Below the pieces are notes generated by a model, which searched no databases, was not told the origin of the DNA, and saw nothing but the letters and a program-made list of their open reading frames with translations. Below are positions 1-5,474 of a stretch of 5,598 nt of DNA, one piece after another. The position numbers were made by a program, and so were the translations under genes. The stretch covers positions 1 through 5,598 of the forward strand of contig JAQUBU010000161.1 in the NCBI GenBank assembly GCA_028686565.1, given 5' to 3'. Position 1 is the first letter of the stretch. The number at the start of each line of letters is the position of its first letter. Source of the stretch: Syntrophomonadaceae bacterium (GTDB lineage Bacteria; Bacillota; Syntrophomonadia; Syntrophomonadales; Syntrophomonadaceae).

Positions 1-1
1 T

Positions 2-808
2 GAACTTATGGATATCGTTGGTACTGGCGGAGATGGTCTGGGTACTTTTAATATATCAACGGCAGCCGCGCTGGTAGTAGCCAGTTGCGGGGTGCCGGTT
101 GCCAAACATGGCAACCGAGCCGTAACAGGCAGTGTAGGCAGTGCTGATATGCTGGAAGCACTGGGAGTCAATATACAGCTTAGGCCTGATGAAGCCCGGC
201 GTTTACTGGACAATGCCGGAATTACATTTCTCTTTGCCCCTAATTTTCATCCCATTCTCAAGCAGGTCGGACCTTTGCGGAGATCAATCGGGATTGCCAC
301 CATATTTAACTTTTTGGGCCCGCTTTTAAATCCCTATCCGTTGGCTTTTCAGGTATTAGGGATAGCTGATGCGAGTTTGCAGGAAGCAGTAGCAGGAAGC
401 CTTAATGATCAGGGCAGAAAAAGAGCTCTGGTTGTATGCGCGGCCAATGGTATGGACGAGATCAGCCCGAGCTGCAAAACCCGGGTTCATGATGTGGGAA
501 TCGCAGGCGACAAAATCTATGATATCGATCCTGCTGAACTGGGATTTGCCCACTATCAACTGGATAGTATCAAAGGTGGCAATGCTCAAACCAATGCCAT
601 GATTATCCACGGTGTCCTGGCAGGTGAAACCGGACCATATAGAGATACAGTTCTCCTAAATGCTGGTGCAGCCCTTATGGCTGCCGGACGGGGCAAAGAT
701 ATAGCGGAAGGAATACAATTGGCTGCTGAAGCTATAGATTCAGGCAAAGCCCATAATACTCTGCAGGCTATGATCAGCTGCAGCCGGGACGGAGTTCTGG
801 GATGTTAA
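2..808 (+). CDS. trpD: Anthranilate phosphoribosyltransferase, 5'-truncated by window edge
   Basis: TrpD transfers the phosphoribosyl group of PRPP to anthranilate in the cytoplasm, the second step of the tryptophan branch. The reading frame is open from base 2. The ATG at position 8 lies inside the conserved DIVGTGGDG motif, so it is an internal Met and not the start. Full-length TrpD is about 340 residues, so roughly 70-80 N-terminal residues, mostly the helical domain, lie upstream of the window. Counting from that Met, the PRPP-binding GTGGDG is at 5-10, NIST at 15-18, KHGNR at 33-37 (substrate site), GSAD at 44-47, the RRSIGIATIFNFLGPLLNP region at 91-109, and the acidic metal-binding pair DE at 150-151 in GMDEIS. 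The segment between KHGNR and GSAD reads AVTGSV where the family usually has AVSSKS or similar, a mild divergence. The stop overlaps the trpC start by 7 bp. Identity is secure; only the 5' end is missing. Confidence 0.96.
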   Translation, partial: ELMDIVGTGGDGLGTFNISTAAALVVASCGVPVAKHGNRAVTGSVGSADMLEALGVNIQLRPDEARRLLDNAGITFLFAPNFHPILKQVGPLRRSIGIATIFNFLGPLLNPYPLAFQVLGIADASLQEAVAGSLNDQGRKRALVVCAANGMDEISPSCKTRVHDVGIAGDKIYDIDPAELGFAHYQLDSIKGGNAQTNAMIIHGVLAGETGPYRDTVLLNAGAALMAAGRGKDIAEGIQLAAEAIDSGKAHNTLQAMISCSRDGVLGC

Positions 809-1593
809 AGCGCATTGCTGAAGCTAAAATAGGTGAGGTCAATGAATTGAGGACTTCAATTGATTTGGATAAAGTTCGGCCGCGCATAACTAAGGGGGAC
901 CCGCTGGCAGTCTTTAAGGGAAACCAGCCCTTTGTAAAGGTTATTGCCGAAATCAAAAAAGCCTCACCCTCCAAAGGAGTTTTATGCGAGGATTTCAACC
1001 CCCGGAATCTGGCCGCAGAATATGCCGGGAATGGAGCGGCAGTCATCTCGGTCATAACCGATAGACAGTTTTTCCAGGGTTGCGGCGAATACCTGGCGGC
1101 GGTCAAAGAAGAAGTAAAACTGCCGGTTTTACGCAAGGATTTTATTATTGATGAGATTCAATTATATGAATCACTGCAACTGGGAGCCGATTTAGTATTA
1201 TTAATCGCTGCTTTGCATGATTATAAAAGTCTCTTGGCTCTGAGTGAAAAAAGCCGGGAATTGGGAATGGAAGCTCTGCTGGAAGTTCACGACAAGCAGG
1301 AGTTGAAAACGGCTCTTGATTTGCCGGTTCGTATGATAGGAGTAAACAACCGCAATCTCAAGGATTTTACGGTTGATATAAAAACCAGCTTAAAGCTGGC
1401 TGAAATAATCCCGGATTCATTTATCAAGATTAGCGAGAGCGGCATCAAGAGCGCCGAAGACATGATTTTGCTTGAAAAACAAGGATTTAATGGAGCTTTG
1501 GTAGGCGAGGCTCTGGTGAGCTCCCCGAACCCGGGAGCAAGATTACGGGAATTAATATTTTACCGGGAGTTGATGAATGGTGACCAAAGTTAA
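802..1593 (+). CDS. trpC: Indole-3-glycerol phosphate synthase
   Basis: TrpC decarboxylates and cyclises the carboxyphenylamino-deoxyribulose phosphate made by TrpF, giving indole-3-glycerol phosphate. The protein has 263 residues, normal for a monofunctional IGPS, and is a single (beta/alpha)8 barrel. Catalytic residues known from the Sulfolobus enzyme align here: E50 and K52 in IAEIKKASPSKG, K112 in LPVLRKDFIID, E161 in LLEVHD, N182 in GVNNRNL, and E212 and S213 in SESGI. The phosphate-binding end is seen in ALVGEAL (232-238). The ATG at 802 is chosen because ggag at 791-794 sits seven bases upstream and the sequence begins like other TrpC proteins. The start lies inside the last codons of trpD, and the 3' end overlaps trpF by 17 bp, which suggests translational coupling. 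TrpC and TrpF are separate here, unlike the fused enterobacterial protein. Confidence 0.97.
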   Translation: MLKRIAEAKIGEVNELRTSIDLDKVRPRITKGDPLAVFKGNQPFVKVIAEIKKASPSKGVLCEDFNPRNLAAEYAGNGAAVISVITDRQFFQGCGEYLAAVKEEVKLPVLRKDFIIDEIQLYESLQLGADLVLLIAALHDYKSLLALSEKSRELGMEALLEVHDKQELKTALDLPVRMIGVNNRNLKDFTVDIKTSLKLAEIIPDSFIKISESGIKSAEDMILLEKQGFNGALVGEALVSSPNPGARLRELIFYRELMNGDQS

Positions 1594-2209
1594 GATATGT
1601 GGGATTAAAACCCTAAATGAAGCTCTGGCTGCCATTGATTCAGGTGCCTGGGCAATTGGGGAGGTCTTTGCAGCTTCATCCCGGCAAATTGATGTTGAAA
1701 AAGCAGCAGCACTCAATATGGAATTAGGGAGAAGCATAGTGAAAATCGGCGTATTTGTTGATGAAAAAATAGATAATCTTAAGCATATAGCCAGGACCTG
1801 CTTTCTGGACATGGTGCAGTTGCATGGCGAAGAGCCGCCGGAGTATCTGGAAGAGCTAATGCTTCCCGTAATCAAGAGCTTTAGGCTAAAAGGGCCGGTG
1901 GATCCGGAGGAGGTCCGGCGATGGCGACCGCAGGCCTATCTATTTGATGCATACAGCAATGACGCCATGGGCGGTACGGGAAAAGCTTTCCGCTGGGAAT
2001 GGCTGGATGGTACCAGAGGCTGGGAGAATTTTATTCTGGCCGGGGGACTTAACCAGGAAAATGTTGGCCATGCCATCGCGAAAGTAAGACCAATGGCTGT
2101 GGATGTTTCCAGCGGTGTGGAATACCCGCAGGGCGGAAAAGACCCGTTATTAATTGAGCAGTTTATCAGGAAAGTTAAGGAGGTTGATATAAATGTATCC
2201 AGACTCTAA
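1577..2209 (+). CDS. trpF: Phosphoribosylanthranilate isomerase
   Basis: TrpF performs the Amadori rearrangement of phosphoribosylanthranilate, the step between TrpD and TrpC. The 210-residue length is typical of this (beta/alpha)8 barrel. The catalytic pair is visible: the general base Cys8 in KVKICGI and the general acid Asp124 in LFDAYSNDAMGGTGKAFRW. The phosphate-binding loops are AGGL at 155-158 and DVSSGVE at 176-182, and QLHGEE (81-86) is also standard. The ATG at 1577 follows gggag (1565-1569) at good spacing and lies within the end of trpC. One family motif is off-consensus: the usual GFVFAPSS/R appears as GEVFAASSRQI (28-38), with Glu for Phe and Ala for Pro, although Arg36 is kept. 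The gene overlaps trpB by 17 bp. Function is confident despite the weak sequence conservation usual for TrpF. Confidence 0.96.
   Translation: MVTKVKICGIKTLNEALAAIDSGAWAIGEVFAASSRQIDVEKAAALNMELGRSIVKIGVFVDEKIDNLKHIARTCFLDMVQLHGEEPPEYLEELMLPVIKSFRLKGPVDPEEVRRWRPQAYLFDAYSNDAMGGTGKAFRWEWLDGTRGWENFILAGGLNQENVGHAIAKVRPMAVDVSSGVEYPQGGKDPLLIEQFIRKVKEVDINVSRL
2177..2184 (+). promoter_or_regulatory. Strong ribosome binding site for trpB
   Basis: The sequence aaggaggt lies eight bases before the trpB ATG at 2193 and matches the anti-Shine-Dalgarno sequence almost perfectly. It sits inside the trpF coding region (codons for KEV), so trpB initiation occurs on message still being read for trpF. It fixes the trpB start. 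Confidence 0.85.
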
Positions 2210-3386
2210 AGGTTATTACGGGAGGTACGGGGGTAAATTTGTTCCGGAAACTCTTATCCCGGCTCTCCAGCAGATAGAAAAGGCATATGCTAAGATTCAG
2301 CACGATCCGGAATTCAATGAAGAATTGGCTTATTTCATGAAAAATTATGTTGGCCGGGAAACCCCGGTCTATTTCGCACCTGCTTTAAGCAAAATGGCTG
2401 GAAAAGCCAGAATATTTTTGAAAAGAGAAGACCTCAACCATACCGGTTCACATAAAATCAACAACACCATGGGGCAGGCCTTGCTGGCGAAAAGAATGGG
2501 CAAGGAACGATTGATAGCTGAAACGGGGGCAGGTCAGCATGGGGTTGCTACAGCTACAGCGGCAGCCGTTCTGGGCTTGAAGTGCACGGTCCATATGGGA
2601 AGCAAGGATATGGAGCGGCAGAGTTTGAATGTTTTTCGTATGCGAATCCTGGGTGCCGAGGTTAAAGAGGTAAAGAAAGGCAGCCAAACCTTGAAGGATG
2701 CTACCAATGAAGCCTTTCGGGATTATATCCAGAGCTTCGATTACTCCCATATGGTAATCGGTTCGGTGGTAGGGCCTCATCCCTATCCCATGATAGTCAG
2801 AAATTTTCAATCTATAATCGGCAAAGAACTGCGCGCCCAATTTCTTGAGCAGGAAGGACGGTTGCCTTCTCATATTGTGGCTTGCGTAGGCGGGGGCAGC
2901 AATGCGATGGGAGTTTTTTATCCGTTTCTCAAGGACCCGGTTGTTTTGACAGGAGTGGAAGCCGGGGGGATGGAAATCGTTGACGGAAAGCACTGCGCCA
3001 CACTTTCCGAAGGAAGCGACGGCATACTGCACGGGGCTTTCAGCCGCCTTTTGCAGGATGAAAACGGGCAAATCCTGGATACACACTCGGTATCGGCGGG
3101 ACTGGATTATCCGGGAGTGGGACCGGAACATGCTTATCTGAATGAAGCAAAGCGCGTTAAATATGTTCATGTAAATGACAAGGAAGCAATAGAAGCTTTT
3201 CAAAAACTGAGCGAGCTGGAAGGGATAATTCCTGCCTTGGAGAGTGCCCATGCAGTGGCTTATGCCTTGAAAATAGGCAAAGAGTTAAACGCCGGTGATA
3301 CAGTGGTTATCAATCTGTCCGGCCGCGGTGACAAGGATGCCGAAGAGGTAATCCGCTACTTGGGAGGTGAAAAACATGGAAATTAG
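2193..3386 (+). CDS. trpB: Tryptophan synthase beta chain
   Basis: TrpB is the PLP-dependent beta subunit that condenses indole, channelled from TrpA, with L-serine to give tryptophan. At 397 residues it matches the standard TrpB1 form, not the longer TrpB2 form. The N-terminus GYYGRYGGKFVPETL (8-22) is canonical. The PLP Schiff-base lysine is K88 in HTGSHKINN, the catalytic glutamate is E110 in AETGAGQHG, the PLP phosphate loop is GGGSNA at 233-238, LDYPGVGPEH is at 304-313, E350 lies in ALESAHA, and the serine contacting the pyridine nitrogen is S377 in LSGRGDKD. Conservation is complete at every position checked. The start overlaps trpF by 17 bp and is set by a very strong ribosome binding site. 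The 3' end overlaps trpA by 11 bp, consistent with coupled, near-equimolar synthesis of the alpha2beta2 complex. Confidence 0.99.
   Translation: MYPDSKGYYGRYGGKFVPETLIPALQQIEKAYAKIQHDPEFNEELAYFMKNYVGRETPVYFAPALSKMAGKARIFLKREDLNHTGSHKINNTMGQALLAKRMGKERLIAETGAGQHGVATATAAAVLGLKCTVHMGSKDMERQSLNVFRMRILGAEVKEVKKGSQTLKDATNEAFRDYIQSFDYSHMVIGSVVGPHPYPMIVRNFQSIIGKELRAQFLEQEGRLPSHIVACVGGGSNAMGVFYPFLKDPVVLTGVEAGGMEIVDGKHCATLSEGSDGILHGAFSRLLQDENGQILDTHSVSAGLDYPGVGPEHAYLNEAKRVKYVHVNDKEAIEAFQKLSELEGIIPALESAHAVAYALKIGKELNAGDTVVINLSGRGDKDAEEVIRYLGGEKHGN
3362..3369 (+). promoter_or_regulatory. Ribosome binding site deciding the trpA start
   Basis: The sequence gggaggtg ends just before the trpA ATG at 3376, giving eight bases between gggagg and the start codon. 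An in-frame GTG at 3367 overlaps this site and could not use it, so the ATG is the better start. The site lies in the trpB codons for the C-terminal LGGE. Confidence 0.8.
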
Positions 3387-4161
3387 AGATAAACTTCAAG
3401 AGCTTAAAAATAGAAAAGAAATGGCACTGATTGCCTTTGTGATGGCGGCACTGCCTGATGAAAAGCTCTGTCTGGATTGTTTAAAAGCCATGGAACAAGG
3501 GGGATGTGATCTTCTGGAACTGGGATCACCTTTTACCGATCCCCTGGCTGACGGAGCAACCATTGAACGCTTTCATCACCGGGGAACCGCCCGGGGCTTG
3601 AATCTGAGACGGAGCCTGGAATTTGCCCACAAGGTAAGTGACGTGTGTCATATGCCGCTGATTTTATTCTCGTACTTTAACCCTATATATAAAATGGGAT
3701 TGGATAAGTTTTGCCAGGAAGTTAAAAGTGCAGGAATTAAGGCGCTTATAGTTCCTGATGTGCCTATGGACGAAATGAAGATATTTGCAAATACTGGTAT
3801 TGAGGCAATTCCTATGGTAGCACCCAGCAGCAGTGATGAACGCCTGCAAATGGCAGCCGAGATGAAGCCGGCTTTTATTTACTGTGTTTCGGTGCGCGGG
3901 GTTACCGGGGTTAGGTCTTTGCCTGAAAAGGAAATCCAGACTTATTTGCAAAGAGTCAAAGCCTGTACTGACGCGCCGTTGGAACTGGGTTTTGGCATCT
4001 CCAGGCCGGAACAGTTAAAGGCCTTTCATTCTTATGCTGACGGAGTGGTCGTGGGCAGCTACTTTGCCCAGTTGATTGAGGAGTATGAATCAAGGCCGGC
4101 ATTACTGCCAGGAATTCTTCAGCAAGCTGTCGCAGAGTTGAAAGCGGGAGCGAAGGCATAA
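3376..4161 (+). CDS. trpA: Tryptophan synthase alpha chain
   Basis: TrpA cleaves indole-3-glycerol phosphate to indole and glyceraldehyde 3-phosphate and passes indole to TrpB. From the ATG at 3376 the protein has 261 residues, normal for this (beta/alpha)8 barrel. The catalytic acids E48 and D59 lie in LLELGSPFTDPLADG (46-60), the mobile loop GVTGVR is at 175-180, Y169 corresponds to the family's active-site tyrosine, and LFSYFNPIYKMGLDKF (97-112) is the standard subunit-interface stretch. The first barrel strand is unusual: the family's common F-I-T-A-G-D-P is F-V-M-A-A-L-P at 21-27, and GPTIQ after the catalytic loop is GATIE (60-64). The ATG is preferred over an in-frame GTG at 3367 because gggagg at 3362-3367 gives it eight bases of spacing while overlapping the GTG. 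The gene overlaps trpB by 11 bp. Confidence 0.97.
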   Translation: MEIRDKLQELKNRKEMALIAFVMAALPDEKLCLDCLKAMEQGGCDLLELGSPFTDPLADGATIERFHHRGTARGLNLRRSLEFAHKVSDVCHMPLILFSYFNPIYKMGLDKFCQEVKSAGIKALIVPDVPMDEMKIFANTGIEAIPMVAPSSSDERLQMAAEMKPAFIYCVSVRGVTGVRSLPEKEIQTYLQRVKACTDAPLELGFGISRPEQLKAFHSYADGVVVGSYFAQLIEEYESRPALLPGILQQAVAELKAGAKA

Positions 4162-4166
4162 GGAGG
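4159..4166 (+). promoter_or_regulatory. Ribosome binding site for aroF, fused to the trpA stop codon
   Basis: The octamer taaggagg contains the trpA stop codon (taa, 4159-4161) as its first three bases. It lies six bases before the ATG at 4173 and directly against the ATG at 4167, which makes 4173 the likely start. A ribosome terminating on trpA would be positioned on the aroF site, favouring re-initiation. Confidence 0.85.
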
Positions 4167-4172
4167 ATGCAT

Positions 4173-4997
4173 ATGCCAGCATATAAATTGGCTGCTCGTC
4201 AGGAGCAATCAAGCAATACTCAAATAAAAATACCTTCCCGCAATGGGGAGATAAGCATAGGAACAGGCAGCTGCACTATAATCGCCGGACCTTGTTCGGT
4301 AGAATCCAGAAAGAAATATCTGGAGATTGCCATGCTGATTAAGGACATGGGAGTGCATATCCTGCGTGGAGGTGCGTATAAACCTCGAACCTCCCCCTAT
4401 TCTTTTGCCGGACTGGAAGAAGAAGGGCTTAAAATTCTGGCTGAAGCTCGTGAGATAACCGGACTGCCAGTGGTTACAGAAGTACTGGACCCGCGCGATC
4501 TGGATAAAGTTATGTATTATTGTGATATTATTCAGATTGGCAGCCGCAATATGCAAAACTTTTCTTTGTTAAAGGAAGTGGGAAGAAGCCGAAAACCAGT
4601 TATTCTTAAAAGGGGATTGGCCGCTACGGTTGAAGAATGGCTGCTGGCCTGTGAGTATATTCTGAATGCCGGCAACGACAAGGTCATTCTCTGCGAGCGG
4701 GGGATAAGAACCTTTGAAAAAATGATGCGCAATACCGTAGATATTGCAGCAGTTGCGCTGGTAAAAGAATTGTCGCATTTACCGGTATTGGTAGATCCCA
4801 GTCACGGCACCGGAAGAAGATCGCTGGTAGCCCCGGTTGCCAGGGCGGCTATAGCTGCCGGAGCAGATGGCTTGATGATAGAGGTGCATCAAAATCCGGA
4901 ACAGGCTTTGTCAGACGGCGAACAGTCCCTGACACCTGCCATGTTCGCCAGTCTCGCACAGGACATAAGGAAAATGGAGCAACTGCAGGTAAGTTAA
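4173..4997 (+). CDS. aroF: 3-deoxy-7-phosphoheptulonate (DAHP) synthase, short type I beta form without ACT domain
   Basis: DAHP synthase condenses phosphoenolpyruvate and erythrose 4-phosphate, the first step toward chorismate. The 274-residue product matches the catalytic barrel of the KDO8P-synthase-like (I beta) class. Metal ligands known from the Thermotoga enzyme are all present: C41 in AGPCSVES, H211 in DPSHGTG, E237 in MIEVHQ and D248 in LSDGEQ. Substrate-binding motifs RGGAYKPRTSPYSF (65-78), QIGSRNMQNF (121-130) and ILKRG (145-149) are intact. The protein starts at PAYKLAARQ, which aligns with the linker that follows the N-terminal ACT-like domain in roughly 340-residue relatives, so that regulatory domain is absent. 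The ATG at 4173 is preferred to the ATG at 4167, which abuts the aggagg ribosome binding site directly. It is the last operon gene, 11 nt after trpA. Other family members carry the symbols aroA, aroG or aroF. Confidence 0.95.
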   Translation: MPAYKLAARQEQSSNTQIKIPSRNGEISIGTGSCTIIAGPCSVESRKKYLEIAMLIKDMGVHILRGGAYKPRTSPYSFAGLEEEGLKILAEAREITGLPVVTEVLDPRDLDKVMYYCDIIQIGSRNMQNFSLLKEVGRSRKPVILKRGLAATVEEWLLACEYILNAGNDKVILCERGIRTFEKMMRNTVDIAAVALVKELSHLPVLVDPSHGTGRRSLVAPVARAAIAAGADGLMIEVHQNPEQALSDGEQSLTPAMFASLAQDIRKMEQLQVS

Positions 4998-5058
4998 TAA
5001 TCATTACTGGGATAATTTGGGTTTGAAAATGTGAGAATGTGCCTGTTTGTTCAGGATT

Positions 5059-5139
5059 CTTAAAAAGCGGGAAAAAGAGTACTAACAGAGGCGATTAAGA
5101 AAATATACGAGGCGAAATGATGTCCCCCGCTTCTTTAAG
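5059..5139. repeat. 81-bp element bounded by a 13-bp inverted repeat
   Basis: The left arm cttaaaaagcggg (5059-5071) is complementary to the right arm at 5126-5139 along all 13 bases, with one unpaired C at 5133. The arms enclose 54 bases that contain two copies of gaggcga (5088-5094 and 5109-5115). The GC part of the stem (agcggg/cccgct) is preceded by an A-run and followed by ttcttt, so it could act as a long-looped, bidirectional transcription terminator. It could equally be a small MITE-like element. The pairing is seen directly; the role is inference. Confidence 0.6.
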
Positions 5140-5177
5140 TGGTCGGGTTACTATTAATAAAACAGGCGGCGGGTTCT

Positions 5178-5196
5178 AACGAGGCGCTGCCTCGTT
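5178..5196. repeat. Perfect hairpin, 8-bp stem and 3-nt loop (first of a pair)
   Basis: The arms aacgaggc (5178-5185) and gcctcgtt (5189-5196) are perfect reverse complements around the loop gct. No T-tract follows (the next bases are gcagcag), so it does not look like an intrinsic terminator. A second hairpin of exactly the same geometry begins 14 bases further on. Confidence 0.7.
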
Positions 5197-5209
5197 GCAG
5201 CAGTATGTT

Positions 5210-5228
5210 GAAACTACTGCGTAGTTTC
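5210..5228. repeat. Perfect hairpin, 8-bp stem and 3-nt loop (second of a pair)
   Basis: The arms gaaactac (5210-5217) and gtagtttc (5221-5228) pair perfectly around tgc. The downstream arm runs into ttctg, giving a T-rich tail that makes it a weak terminator candidate, although the stem is only half GC. Its left part, tgaaactactgcgta, recurs two bases shorter as tgaaactagcgta in the two tandem units at 5298-5349, so it may share an origin with them. Confidence 0.7.
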
Positions 5229-5269
5229 TTCTGATGCTTAAATACGATATAGTACGGTAGCTGCTGAAA

Positions 5270-5297
5270 TGTCATTGCAGGCGAAGTGCCATCGCCC
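5270..5297. repeat. First tgtcattgc-headed unit, with its own inverted repeat
   Basis: This 28-nt unit starts with tgtcattgc and carries a 5-bp stem, ggcga (5280-5284) and tcgcc (5292-5296), around a 7-nt loop. It abuts the tandem units that share its head but not its stem sequence. Confidence 0.55.
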
Positions 5298-5349
5298 TGT
5301 CATTGCTATGAAACTAGCGTACTTGTCATTGCTATGAAACTAGCGTATC
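5298..5349. repeat. Two tandem 26-nt repeats
   Basis: Units 5298-5323 and 5324-5349 are identical over their first 24 bases and differ only in the final two (ct versus tc). Each begins tgtcattgc and contains the 4-bp stem gcta/tagc around tgaaac. There are no spacers and only two copies, so this is a short tandem duplication and not a CRISPR array. Confidence 0.85.
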
Positions 5350-5474
5350 TGTCATTGCGAGCGCAGCGCGGCAATCTTCCCCGGTAATTGATTACGTAAA
5401 TGAAAACGGTCTGACGCTTTTCGTTTATCGTGGCGGGTTAAATACCCGTGAGAATTGCGAGCGCAGCGCCAACC
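5350..5474. repeat. Long repeat unit, copy A (125 bp)
   Basis: The unit starts tgtcattgc. Its head can fold as attgc (5354-5358) with gcaat (5371-5375), enclosing an inner stem gcg/cgc. After the 8-bp palindrome ttacgtaa (5392-5399) comes a stem gaaaacg (5402-5408) with cg-c-ttttc (5415-5422). A 15-nt hairpin follows at 5434-5448, and then a partial copy of the head, attgcgagcgcagcgcc, from 5454. The first 57 bases match copy B with a single substitution (g5383 versus a5508). The head resembles intergenic repeats widespread in bacterial genomes. Confidence 0.8.
5434..5448. repeat. Variable-slot hairpin of copy A
   Basis: The arms cgggt (5434-5438) and acccg (5444-5448) pair around taaat. It occupies the same place in the unit, between tatcgtgg and tga, as the unrelated 15-nt hairpin at 5559-5573. 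Confidence 0.6.

Noticed and set aside
8..10. ATG at position 8 as the start of trpD
   Set aside because: It falls within the conserved PRPP-binding motif, the frame is open to the window edge, and about 70-80 N-terminal residues of the family would be missing.
2448..3251. Long open frame of 267 codons on the minus strand inside trpB
   Set aside because: It lies wholly antisense to a fully conserved trpB, has no recognisable domain and no ribosome binding site that I can see. It is a coding shadow of the opposite strand.
3367..3369. GTG as an earlier trpA start
   Set aside because: It overlaps the gggaggtg ribosome binding site, whereas the ATG at 3376 is correctly spaced from that site.
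4167..4169. ATG at 4167 as the aroF start
   Set aside because: It directly abuts aggagg with no spacing. The in-frame ATG at 4173 has six bases of spacing and only two residues differ.
4100..4172. Frameshifted or degraded ACT-like domain upstream of aroF
   Set aside because: The upstream bases encode a normal trpA C-terminus right up to its stop, leaving no room for a lost domain. The short form is intact, not broken.
5042..5055. Intrinsic terminator immediately after aroF
   Set aside because: The stem cctg/cagg is only 4 bp and is followed by attcttaaaa, not a T-tract. It is too weak to call.
5208..5253. Promoter from ttgaaa and tatagt
   Set aside because: The two hexamers are 34 bases apart, far from the 16-18 needed, and no gene begins downstream within the window.
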